From a virus, in IMG/VR virus record IMGVR_UViG_3300034007_000012, positions 1 to 31,705 of that record: a stretch of 31,705 nucleotides of DNA, one strand, 5' to 3'. Below the pieces are notes generated by a model. The model worked only from the letters and a program-made list of their open reading frames with translations. It made no database searches and was not told the DNA's origin. Every line of letters begins with the position of its first letter. Within the stretch, counting starts at the first letter, position 1. The position numbers and the translations under genes are program-made. Shown here piece by piece: positions 23,318 through 29,677 of this stretch.

Positions 23318-23803
23318 ATGCCCACTCCCGCCCCCATCACCTGGTTCCTGGACGAGGCGACCCTGCTCCACCGCCTGCAGGCGAGCGGCTTCCTGTGCCG
23401 CGCGACCGGCGACCTCCTCACCCTGCACACGGTCGTGCTCCCCGGTGGGGAGATCGTTTTCGCGCGGGTCGTCCAGGAGAGCACGGCGCAGACCTGGATG
23501 GAGACGCTGCGCCTGGCCCTCGACGCCAGCGGCAGCCAGCCGCGGCCCCACACGGTGGCCACCGACCGCGGTCGGGCTTTCTCCAGCGTGGACTTCCAGG
23601 ACTTCCTCTACCTGGAGCTGCTGGTGGATCACCGGGTCCGCACATCGGTCGGCGGCGCACACGCGGCCGAGCGGGCAGTGCTCCGGCTTCGCCAGCACCT
23701 CGATCACCAGTTGAGCCGCGTGGTGCTCCCGACTCTGGCCCTGGTCGCCGAGGAGGTTCCGATCCTGGTCGCTTCCCTGAACCCGCAGCCCGTGGAGGCC
23801 TGA
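23318..23803 (+). CDS. stand-alone DD(35)E integrase-core-like protein
   Basis: The 161-residue protein reads like a minimal rve integrase core: 'WFLDEATLL' with Asp12, 'LLTLHTVVLPGGEIVFARVV' as the central strands, 'TWMETLRLALDASG' as the helix, 'TVATDRGRAFSSVDFQDFL' with Asp83, and 'GGAHAAERAVLRLRQHLDHQ' with Glu118. Asp83 and Glu118 are 35 positions apart, the DD(35)E spacing. There is no HTH or C-terminal DNA-binding domain. AAGGAGG lies seven bases before ATG 23318, and the stop overlaps the next gene, so it is a maintained operon member and not debris. It could be a regulator or partner of the transposase, or a repurposed fold. No database check was possible. Confidence 0.6.
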   Translation: MPTPAPITWFLDEATLLHRLQASGFLCRATGDLLTLHTVVLPGGEIVFARVVQESTAQTWMETLRLALDASGSQPRPHTVATDRGRAFSSVDFQDFLYLELLVDHRVRTSVGGAHAAERAVLRLRQHLDHQLSRVVLPTLALVAEEVPILVASLNPQPVEA

Positions 23804-24150
23804 TGTCACAGCGGTCGCAGATCACCATCACCGGGGGCGACCCCGCAGTCCTCGCCCAGATCGGGCAGGTCGCATCGGCGGGAGGGGCGAGCGTGGTGGT
23901 CGTACAGCCTCCCGGTGCGACGTGCTCGGTGTTCAGCGGGCTCTTTCCCCCGGATCAGCTGAAGCCCGTGCGGGGGCTGGACGGGGAGATCTGCCCGGTC
24001 TGCCAGAGTTCCGCCGTTCGGCTTGTCGACCGGTTCGAGGACGCGGCGCGCACGCACTACCGGGAGTTCAAGGGGCAGCTGCCCCAGATGATCCGCGATC
24101 TCCGCGGTGGAGCCACGGAGCCCACGTTCTACCAAGGATTCGAGGGATGA
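23803..24150 (+). CDS. small protein with CPVC motif
   Basis: The 115-residue product begins with ATG overlapping the previous stop (TGATG). The N-terminal half alternates strand and helix ('DPAVLAQIGQVASAGGASVV'); the middle has 'LDGEICPVCQSSAVRLVDRF', one C-x2-C pair that may bind metal with help from a partner. A helical C-terminus follows. It lies between the DDE-like protein and the ATPase gene. Function unknown. Confidence 0.65.
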   Translation: MSQRSQITITGGDPAVLAQIGQVASAGGASVVVVQPPGATCSVFSGLFPPDQLKPVRGLDGEICPVCQSSAVRLVDRFEDAARTHYREFKGQLPQMIRDLRGGATEPTFYQGFEG

Positions 24151-24416
24151 GCCGATCGGTGACCGTGAACGCCGGGGGCAGGAAGGGCGAAGCGCCGCGG
24201 AGGCTGGCGGCCGCGATAGCCGGGGCAGTGGAGGGCGCGCGCTCGGGCGGCCTGCCCGAGGTGGTGCTCGACGTGATCGCGGCCACTGGGCAGGCAGCCA
24301 ACAAGCTGATCTGTCGCGCCCCCAAGGGGGCCGTGGTCCAGGTCCAGGCGTGCATCCAGGAGGACCCGATCAGCGGCTGGAGCGCCTCGGTGCTGGTCGA
24401 CGTCACGGCCGGGTAG
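24147..24416 (+). CDS. unknown 89-residue protein
   Basis: Starts with ATG overlapping the upstream stop (ATGA) and ends eleven bases before the ATPase gene. A basic N-terminus is followed by an Ala-rich helix and a beta-rich C-terminal part ('AVVQVQACIQEDPISGWSAS'). No motif is recognised. Coupling on both sides suggests a real member of the transposition operon. Confidence 0.6.
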   Translation: MSRSVTVNAGGRKGEAPRRLAAAIAGAVEGARSGGLPEVVLDVIAATGQAANKLICRAPKGAVVQVQACIQEDPISGWSASVLVDVTAG

Positions 24417-24427
24417 GGGGCGCTGCC

Positions 24428-25576
24428 ATGCCGTACCGCGCGCGGCGAATCCTGGAGGAGGCGGAGATCAGCCTTGGCGACCTGGCTGCCGCTTCGCGCC
24501 GCAACAAGAGCACCTGGAGCCGCTTTCTCCGGTGCCAGCTGGATCCGGAGCCGCCGGAGCTCCGGGGGATCGTGGAGGACGTGCTCCGGGAGCGCGTGCT
24601 CCCGGTCCCCGGTGATCTGTGGCGGATCGAGGCCACGGCCGAATTCAACGAGACGGAGGAGATCTCCATGCAGGCGATGACGCTCAGTGACCAGGCGCGG
24701 CAGGCGTTCCGCCTCTTCGTCGCGCCGTTCGACCCCGAGGCGATGATCGATCCCGCGGGAGGCGATCACCTGGACCGCCTGTACCTGCCCCCGCGCCACC
24801 TCTTCGTGGAGTTGCGCCTGAAGCAGGCGCTGACCAAGGCTGGGTTCGTCGCCGTGTACGGCGAGCCCGGCTCGGGCAAGACCACGCTCCTCCGGAAGGC
24901 GATCCGCGGGGCCGCCCTGGTCAAGCCGGTCGTTCAGGTGATGCCCGCCAACGTGGAGCGCCGGAAGCTCACGGCGATGCACATCGCCGCCGAGATCATC
25001 CGCCAGCTCAGCACGCACGACGTGCCGCGCACCGCCAACCAGCGCGACGCGCTCGCGGCCGACGTGCTCCGAGAGCATTACCAGCAGGGGCACCGGGTGG
25101 CGCTGATCATCGACGAGTCGCACGAGCTGCCCACCGACACCATCAAGGATCTGAAGCGGTTCCACGAGCTGGGCGACGGCCTGTTCCGGCTCCTGGCGAT
25201 CGTGTTGGTCGGCCAGACGGAACTCCAGCAGCGGTTCGAGCTCGCGCGCAACCACCGCCTGCGGGAGGCGATCATCCGCTGCGAGCTGCTCCACCTGCCG
25301 CCGATGAAGGAACGCGGCGCGGTGCGGGCCTACATGGAGACCCGCTTCGGGTGGATCGGCGCGCAGCTGGAGGACTCGTGGGAACCGGCCGCGGTGGACG
25401 AGCTGGAGCGGCGCCTCGCCGTGCATGACCAGCAGCTCCCCGTGCTGATCGGCAACCTGGCCAACGCGGCCATGAACGCCGCGTACCGGCGCGGCAACCC
25501 CCGCGTCACGCCGGACGAAGTGGCCGACGTCTGGGGCGCCTCCGCCGCGGACCTCCAGGAGTGGGGCCTCTCGTGA
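24428..25576 (+). CDS. ExeA-type AAA ATPase (MuB role, target selection)
   Basis: The 382-residue protein has an N-terminal HTH (about residues 12-35, 'EISLGDLAAASRRNKSTWSR') and an AAA module: a 'FRLFVAPFDPEAM' entry typical of ExeA/GspA-like ATPases, Walker A 'YGEPGSGKTT' (144-153), Walker B 'VALIIDESHEL' (224-234), then sensor segments 'LLAIVLVGQTELQQRF'. MuB-type ATPases bind target DNA, give target immunity and stimulate the transposase; as I recall, BcepMu uses an ExeA-like protein in that role. ATG at 24428 was chosen with AGGGGG upstream; a later ATG (Met81) would drop the HTH. The stop overlaps the next gene as GTGA. Confidence 0.9.
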   Translation: MPYRARRILEEAEISLGDLAAASRRNKSTWSRFLRCQLDPEPPELRGIVEDVLRERVLPVPGDLWRIEATAEFNETEEISMQAMTLSDQARQAFRLFVAPFDPEAMIDPAGGDHLDRLYLPPRHLFVELRLKQALTKAGFVAVYGEPGSGKTTLLRKAIRGAALVKPVVQVMPANVERRKLTAMHIAAEIIRQLSTHDVPRTANQRDALAADVLREHYQQGHRVALIIDESHELPTDTIKDLKRFHELGDGLFRLLAIVLVGQTELQQRFELARNHRLREAIIRCELLHLPPMKERGAVRAYMETRFGWIGAQLEDSWEPAAVDELERRLAVHDQQLPVLIGNLANAAMNAAYRRGNPRVTPDEVADVWGASAADLQEWGLS

Positions 25577-25830
25577 GCGGCGGCGCCTCGGGCCGGGTGC
25601 AGGCCCTCCAGGAGGAGCGGACGGCCCTGTTCGTCGCCCAGGGCGCGTGCAGCGGGTGCGAGTACGCCTCCCACCACTGCCACGCCGCACGCCAGCGTGT
25701 CATGGACCGCCGCGGCATCGGCCGCCACACCAGCTGTGCGTTCTTCCTGGAGTTCCGCCAGCAGGAGAGACCCGCCCCGGCGCCGACGTCGGGATCCTGG
25801 TGGCGGCCGCTGCTCGCGTGGTGGCGCTGA
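25573..25830 (+). CDS. small Cys/His-rich protein
   Basis: The 85-residue product contains 'CSGCEYASHHCHAARQRV' (residues about 25-42), a likely metal-binding cluster, and 'HTSCAFFLEF', and it ends in a tryptophan-rich tail ('WWRPLLAWWR') that may be membrane-active or bind a partner. GTG at 25573 overlaps the ATPase stop. The family is not recognised, but the same kind of small Cys/His protein follows repeatedly in this stretch. Confidence 0.6.
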   Translation: MSGGASGRVQALQEERTALFVAQGACSGCEYASHHCHAARQRVMDRRGIGRHTSCAFFLEFRQQERPAPAPTSGSWWRPLLAWWR

Positions 25831-26057
25831 TGCTCACGCCCAACTCCGTGCGCGAACTCCACAGATCGTTCGGCGAGGAGAACACCCTCGGCGTGCTCGG
25901 CGTCAACGGCCAGCCTGCCGTGCTCCTGACCGCGCCCGACACAGTCGGGGCGAGATTCGCGGACGCCAGCCCGCACATCCTGCTGTGGACCGGGTCGTAC
26001 CTGCTCACCGGGTACTGGACCACGCGGGCGGACAGCGGCGGGCTGGGCTGGCGGTGA
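25830..26057 (+). CDS. unknown 75-residue protein
   Basis: Starts at ATG 25830, overlapping the previous stop as TGATG, and ends overlapping the next GTG start. Predicted mostly beta ('NTLGVLGVNGQPAVLLTAPD', 'HILLWTGSYLLTGYWTTRAD'). No motif is recognised. The unbroken coupling is the main support. Confidence 0.55.
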   Translation: MLTPNSVRELHRSFGEENTLGVLGVNGQPAVLLTAPDTVGARFADASPHILLWTGSYLLTGYWTTRADSGGLGWR

Positions 26058-26335
26058 GTCCACCCGAGGGGCTGCGCGAAGAGCTGCCCGTGCTCGGGAG
26101 GCGCTACGGGTGGCCCACGCTGATGGCGGAGATGTGCAGCCTTGTGACGGAGTTCGCGGTGAAGGGGATGGAGGCCGCGGTGACGGCGGAGCGCGGCGAC
26201 CCCAAGCAGGACTGCGCCCGGTGCCGCCGGAACGACGCCCTCCTCCGGCAGACGGAGGCGGTGCTGCGGCGGACGAAAACCCAGCCGGCCACGGCCGGCG
26301 CTGACCCGGAGAAACGTGATGCAGATGACCGCTGA
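26054..26335 (+). CDS. unknown 93-residue protein with CARC motif
   Basis: GTG at 26054 overlaps the upstream stop as GTGA. The protein is helical with 'MAEMCSLVTEFAVKGMEAAV' and later 'DCARCRRNDALLRQTEAVLR', one C-x2-C pair followed by a basic helix. It may be a small DNA- or protein-binding helper. It overlaps the next gene by 17 bases in another frame. Confidence 0.55.
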   Translation: MSPPEGLREELPVLGRRYGWPTLMAEMCSLVTEFAVKGMEAAVTAERGDPKQDCARCRRNDALLRQTEAVLRRTKTQPATAGADPEKRDADDR

Positions 26336-26534
26336 CCGGACCAGGACGGCGCCCCTTCAAACGGACGGGGCCTGCGCGTGCTGCACGGCCGAGGCAACCA
26401 CGCCCATCGAGGTGACGGTGCTGGGCGCGCCGCTGGTGATCGAGGTGTGCGACGCGCACGCCTTCCTGCGCGACGCCTACGTGTCGGAGATCCCGACCTA
26501 CGCCGCCCAGGCGCAGGCGGACGGACACCCCTGA
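26319..26534 (+). CDS. small zinc-motif protein
   Basis: A 71-residue product with 'DGACACCTAEATTPIEVTVL' and 'VIEVCDAHAFLRD', giving Cys-x-Cys-Cys and C-x2-H elements of a probable zinc site on a beta scaffold. ATG at 26319 follows GGAG by seven bases; GTG at 26316 is equally in frame. The family is not recognised. Confidence 0.6.
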   Translation: MQMTADRTRTAPLQTDGACACCTAEATTPIEVTVLGAPLVIEVCDAHAFLRDAYVSEIPTYAAQAQADGHP

Positions 26535-26549
26535 ACGAAGGAGCAGCTC

Positions 26550-26747
26550 ATGACCACGAGGACACTCCAGAAGTCGAATGGCGGGAACTTCAGCTGCGGC
26601 TGCCCGACCTGTGGGACCTGCATCCTGGTCGACGCAAACCTGCATGTCGTTTCGCGGTGCGAGCATTTCGTCCGCCGGTGGCGTGTCTCGGCCGATGGGC
26701 GTGTGCGCGCCGAGTTCAGCAGCGGCGTCCCGGCAACCACAGCCTGA
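26550..26747 (+). CDS. small zinc-ribbon-like protein
   Basis: The 65-residue protein has 'FSCGCPTCGTCILVDANL', a dense cysteine cluster, and later 'VVSRCEHFVRRW'. AAGGAG stands six bases before ATG 26550, the clearest ribosome site in this stretch. Probably folds around one zinc. Function unknown. Confidence 0.65.
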   Translation: MTTRTLQKSNGGNFSCGCPTCGTCILVDANLHVVSRCEHFVRRWRVSADGRVRAEFSSGVPATTA

Positions 26748-26760
26748 CCAAGGAGCGACC

Positions 26761-27612
26761 ATGCAAATGCAGGCGGAAGTGGTGGCAGGCGCCACCATGG
26801 TGCCGGCGGCCGGCGACCCCGCCCCCGAGCGGGCGGCCGTGGCGCGAAAGCCGGGGACGTACCTGATCTTCGATTTCGGCACCTGTTGTTGGTTGCAGCG
26901 TGAGGAGGGGCAGATCAGCCCGGATCTCCTGGAAGCGGGGCTGTTCGACCGAGAGCAGGCCGCAGAGATCGTGAGTCGCAGCCCGACCCACCTGGAGTCG
27001 ATCCCGCTGGCCGACAAGGCCGACGAGATCCGTCGTCTCGCGGTAGCCGCGGAGCGGATGCAGTGGGCGCTGGGCTTTGCTGTGCGCGCGGTGACCTGCG
27101 TCCGGTGCGGCTGCGAGTTCAGCGATGACGAGGCCGCCGCGGCCCGGGAGACGTGCATGGACTGCGCGCCCGTGGACGTTTCTACGCCGGAGGGCGTAGC
27201 ACTGCGCGTGCTCCGCGCCCTCCAGGCCAACCCTCTCTTCCTCAGCCACGTGATGAACAGGCAGCCGGCCGTGCTCCACCTGGAGACGGAGGCCGGGGAC
27301 GAGTTCGTCCTGGAGGTGCAGCCCGCGCTCACTGTGCCGGAGAGGCCCGGCCCCGACCTGTCCCCGGCCGAGGCCCTGGAGGTGATGATCCAGATCTGGG
27401 GCTTCGGTGTGGTGCCGCTGGAGACGATCGAGTCGTGGTCCGACGCGGTGATCGAGCAGGCGGCGCGCTACGTCTCCGCGGCGATCGCCGATGCGAACGA
27501 TAACGACGTTCCCGCGGAGCAGTGGCCGGAGCCGCCGGCCGAGCTTCAGGAGGCGCTGGGCGCGCGCCTGCCGCACCCGTCGCGTCGGCGGACCCGGCCC
27601 CAGGAGGCCTGA
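26761..27612 (+). CDS. 283-residue early protein with internal zinc finger
   Basis: ATG at 26761 follows CAAGGAGCGACC. The N-terminal domain ('GTYLIFDFGTCCWLQREEGQ') is mixed alpha/beta; residues about 117-142 hold 'CVRCGCEFSDDE' and 'CMDCAP', a four-cysteine zinc finger; the C-terminal half has two helical parts and ends with a basic Arg/Pro tail. No catalytic motif is visible. It is the largest unknown of the zinc-rich stretch. The single zinc finger flanked by helical domains suggests nucleic-acid or protein binding, not proven. Confidence 0.65.
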   Translation: MQMQAEVVAGATMVPAAGDPAPERAAVARKPGTYLIFDFGTCCWLQREEGQISPDLLEAGLFDREQAAEIVSRSPTHLESIPLADKADEIRRLAVAAERMQWALGFAVRAVTCVRCGCEFSDDEAAAARETCMDCAPVDVSTPEGVALRVLRALQANPLFLSHVMNRQPAVLHLETEAGDEFVLEVQPALTVPERPGPDLSPAEALEVMIQIWGFGVVPLETIESWSDAVIEQAARYVSAAIADANDNDVPAEQWPEPPAELQEALGARLPHPSRRRTRPQEA

Positions 27613-27613
27613 G

Positions 27614-27781
27614 ATGGGCGAGCCGATCAGCTTCCCGTGCCCAATTGTTGGCTGCTCCGAGGTGATGGATCGGGTCACGGAGGGTCAGATCGAGGACAAC
27701 GCAGGAACCGACGTAGATGTGTTTTACTACGTCTGTGGGGCAGGGCACGAAGCGTGGCTCGGCTGCGCAGAGGATGCGTGA
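27614..27781 (+). CDS. 55-residue zinc-motif protein
   Basis: ATG at 27614 lies one base after the upstream stop. 'PCPIVGCSEVM' and 'VFYYVCGAGHEAWLGC' supply C-x4-C and C-x3-H-x5-C ligands of a likely zinc ribbon. The end is acidic. It stops one base before the next ATG. Function unknown. Confidence 0.6.
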   Translation: MGEPISFPCPIVGCSEVMDRVTEGQIEDNAGTDVDVFYYVCGAGHEAWLGCAEDA

Positions 27782-27782
27782 G

Positions 27783-28193
27783 ATGGACTCGCAGCTCGCG
27801 CTCTACCTGGACACCACGCGCCCGCAGCTCTACCCCGCGGACCTGTGCAGCGACGAGGAGCGTGCCGTCGCGGCCGCGCTCCGCTGGGGCAGCGCGGCCG
27901 CGCGCCAGGTGCCGGAGATCGCGGCTGCTGCGGGCCTCCCCGCCCGCCGGGTGCAGACGATCATCAAGCACCTGGTGGACGACCACGGCTGGCCGGTCGG
28001 CACGAGCATGTCCGCGCCGTTCGGCAACTACCTGATCGACTCCGCTGCGGAGCTCGATCAAACCGTCGAGCTGCTGCGCACCCGCGGAATCAGCATCCTC
28101 GCGCGCGCCGCGGCTCTCAACCGCACATCGCTCCGCCGGTTCCTGGAGAAGGTGCAGGCGGATCTCGATCTGGAGGCGCCCAGCCATGACTGA
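27783..28193 (+). CDS. winged-helix DNA-binding early protein
   Basis: The 136-residue protein has a wHTH at about residues 40-85: 'QVPEIAAAAGLPARRVQTII', 'KHLVDDHGWPVGTSMSAPFG', 'NYLIDSAAELDQTVELLRTR'. The pattern, an HTH followed by a G-W-P wing and a 'G-Y/N-YLI' strand then a helix with 'LR-R---I--RA--L', recurs in small phage winged-helix proteins. ATG 27783 and the earlier ATG 27774 (three codons upstream, overlapping the previous stop) are both possible. A regulator or replication accessory is likely; the target is unknown. Confidence 0.65.
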   Translation: MDSQLALYLDTTRPQLYPADLCSDEERAVAAALRWGSAAARQVPEIAAAAGLPARRVQTIIKHLVDDHGWPVGTSMSAPFGNYLIDSAAELDQTVELLRTRGISILARAAALNRTSLRRFLEKVQADLDLEAPSHD

Positions 28194-28368
28194 CATACCG
28201 GGCATGGTGCTCACGACGGCCCAGGGGTCGTTCATCATCATGCCGATCGCCGAGATGCAGCGCCTCGTGGCGGAGGCGGCCGAGGAGGCTCGAAAGCTCG
28301 GCCTGCGGGCCGGGTACCAGGAGGGGCTGGCGGACGCGAGCCGCGTGCGGGAGGTGCGCCGTGGGTAG
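28186..28368 (+). CDS. unknown 60-residue protein
   Basis: ATG 28186 overlaps the end of the winged-helix gene, and its stop overlaps the next GTG start. The N-terminal strand pair ('MVLTTAQGSFIIMPIAEMQR') and a helix resemble small phage proteins that dimerise. No motif is recognised. Confidence 0.55.
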   Translation: MTDIPGMVLTTAQGSFIIMPIAEMQRLVAEAAEEARKLGLRAGYQEGLADASRVREVRRG

Positions 28369-28837
28369 CGTAGCGCTCGACCTCCCGGTTGACGTCGAAG
28401 CGATCGCGCGGAAGGCGCTCAGCCCTTCGCCCGGGCAGAGCCCCGACGACGTGATCGAGAGCGAGCTCCAGCGCGCCGGGATCCCCGGGGGGTTCAGCAG
28501 CTCCCGCGAGTACCGGGAGCTCTGGCACCTGTGCGCCACCACCTACGCGGACCTGCGGGCCAAGGTCCCCGCCCGCGATCCGGAGACGATCACCGCCGAG
28601 GTGCTCTGGGCGAGCTACGACCAGGGGTTGAGCCAGTACGACATGGCGCGCCTGTGGGGGCTCGGGGCCGCCAACGTGGCCCAGCGGAGCATTGACGCGG
28701 GGTTCGTGCTCTCCCGCCGCGCCGACTACTCCTCGGGCCGCCACGTGATCGCCGAGGGGCCCTGCCTCCGCTGCGGGGCGAGCTACGACGTCTCGCGGCT
28801 GGACAAGGCGCACGCGTGCGACAGCTGCCGGCGGTAG
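28361..28837 (+). CDS. HTH protein with C-terminal zinc ribbon
   Basis: The 158-residue product starts with GTG 28361. An N-terminal helical part is followed by an HTH-like segment at about residues 87-108 ('YDQGLSQYDMARLWGLGAAN') and a C-terminal zinc ribbon, 'CLRCGASYDVSRLDKAHACDSCRR' broken as C-x2-C then C-x2-C, at residues about 134-157. It lies just before gemA. The combination suggests a sequence-specific DNA-binding regulator of the middle genes, which is an inference. Confidence 0.65.
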   Translation: MGSVALDLPVDVEAIARKALSPSPGQSPDDVIESELQRAGIPGGFSSSREYRELWHLCATTYADLRAKVPARDPETITAEVLWASYDQGLSQYDMARLWGLGAANVAQRSIDAGFVLSRRADYSSGRHVIAEGPCLRCGASYDVSRLDKAHACDSCRR

Positions 28838-28841
28838 CGCC

Positions 28842-29273
28842 ATGCCGAACCGGGCGCAGCTCAAGAAGATCTTCGCCGCCTCGCGCGAGCTCGGCTTGGA
28901 CGAGGAGCAGCTCCGCGACCAGGTGGAGGAGCTCTCGGGTGCACGCTCGATCTCGAAGCTGAGCGAGGCGCACACCCGGCAGCTGCTCGATCTCCTCGTG
29001 CGCGCGGGTGCGCGCACGCCCGCGCCACGGAAGAAGCCGAGCGGTCGGCGCACGGCACCGAATGAGACGCTGCTGATCACGCCGGACCAGCGCACCGAGA
29101 TCGAGAGACTCCGGGAGGAGCTCGGGGGGGACTGGACGCGAGACGCGTACTTCCAGGGCGCCTGCCGGAAGCGGATCAAACTGGACGGTCCTCGCACCGC
29201 TGGTGAGGCCGTGCAGGTGATCGAGATGCTGAAGCAGCGCCGCGCCTACGACCGCGGGAAGCGCCGCACGTGA
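28842..29273 (+). CDS. gemA: GemA / Mu gp16-like protein (DUF1018)
   Basis: The 143-residue protein begins 'RAQLKKIFAASRELGLDEEQ' and has 'SGARSISKLSEAHTRQLLDL', the usual GemA opening: I/L-K-I--A-(R/K)ELGLD then a 'G-xSi--L---h---lL--L' helix. The C-terminal part 'ERLREELGGDWTRDAYFQGA' and 'CRKRI' also agrees with the DUF1018 family, in which Mu GemA modulates host supercoiling and gene expression. ATG 28842 is four bases after the upstream stop. Its presence is one of the stronger marks of a Mu-like phage. It overlaps the next gene by four bases. Confidence 0.8.
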   Translation: MPNRAQLKKIFAASRELGLDEEQLRDQVEELSGARSISKLSEAHTRQLLDLLVRAGARTPAPRKKPSGRRTAPNETLLITPDQRTEIERLREELGGDWTRDAYFQGACRKRIKLDGPRTAGEAVQVIEMLKQRRAYDRGKRRT

Positions 29274-29644
29274 GCCGGGCGGAGGAGGTGAAGGCTTTCT
29301 GGGACGCACGGATCCCCGCGAGCGCGTCGTTCTACCTGCGCGACGTCGCCCGCTACACCGAGGGGATCGTGAGCCTGCGCACCCTCCAGCGCCGGGCGGC
29401 GAACGGCTCCCTCCCGGTGATCGGCGGATCGGACCGCGCAGTCCACAACTACCGTGTCCTGCGCACCGACCTCCTCACGTTCCTGTGCACGCTCGACAGC
29501 ATCACCGGCGCGCCCCCGCCGCCGCCGGCGGAACGGCCGCCGCCGGCCCGGCGACGGAAGCGAGCTCGGAAGAAGAAGGCGGCGAGGCAGAGCGCAGCAC
29601 AGGCGCCTGCCCAGCAGGACCAGGTGAGCCTGTTCGAAGACTGA
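29270..29644 (+). CDS. DNA-binding protein with C-terminal clamp-binding motif
   Basis: The 124-residue product begins with GTG 29270 inside the gemA stop. Residues about 20-65 ('FYLRDVARYTEGIVSLRTLQ', 'RRAANGSLPVIGG') look like an excisionase/MerR-type winged helix. A Pro-rich linker is followed by a strongly basic patch ('ARRRKRARKKKAARQ') and then 'QVSLFED' at the end. QVSLF (118-122) fits the bacterial sliding-clamp motif QL(S/D)LF. The protein may load onto the beta clamp during phage replication. The clamp role is inferred from the motif; a chance C-terminus is possible. Confidence 0.65.
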   Translation: MSRAEEVKAFWDARIPASASFYLRDVARYTEGIVSLRTLQRRAANGSLPVIGGSDRAVHNYRVLRTDLLTFLCTLDSITGAPPPPPAERPPPARRRKRARKKKAARQSAAQAPAQQDQVSLFED

Positions 29645-29677
29645 CCACGTAAGCCACCCGCGCAGAGAGTCCGCGCC

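Noticed and set aside
23318-23803. DDE-like protein as a frameshifted tail of the transposase
   Set aside because: The transposase already has its own Asp/Asp/Glu triad and C-terminal domains, ends with its own stop, and the small gene has its own AAGGAGG and ATG.
21593-23809. Minus-strand 738-codon frame opposite the transposase
   Set aside because: The plus-strand transposase has an intact catalytic triad and ribosome-site context; the antisense frame is an effect of high GC.
22054-24150. Plus-strand 698-codon frame ending with the CPVC protein
   Set aside because: Only the last 115 codons, after ATG 23803, are protein-like; the earlier part is an off-frame read of the transposase and the DDE-like gene.
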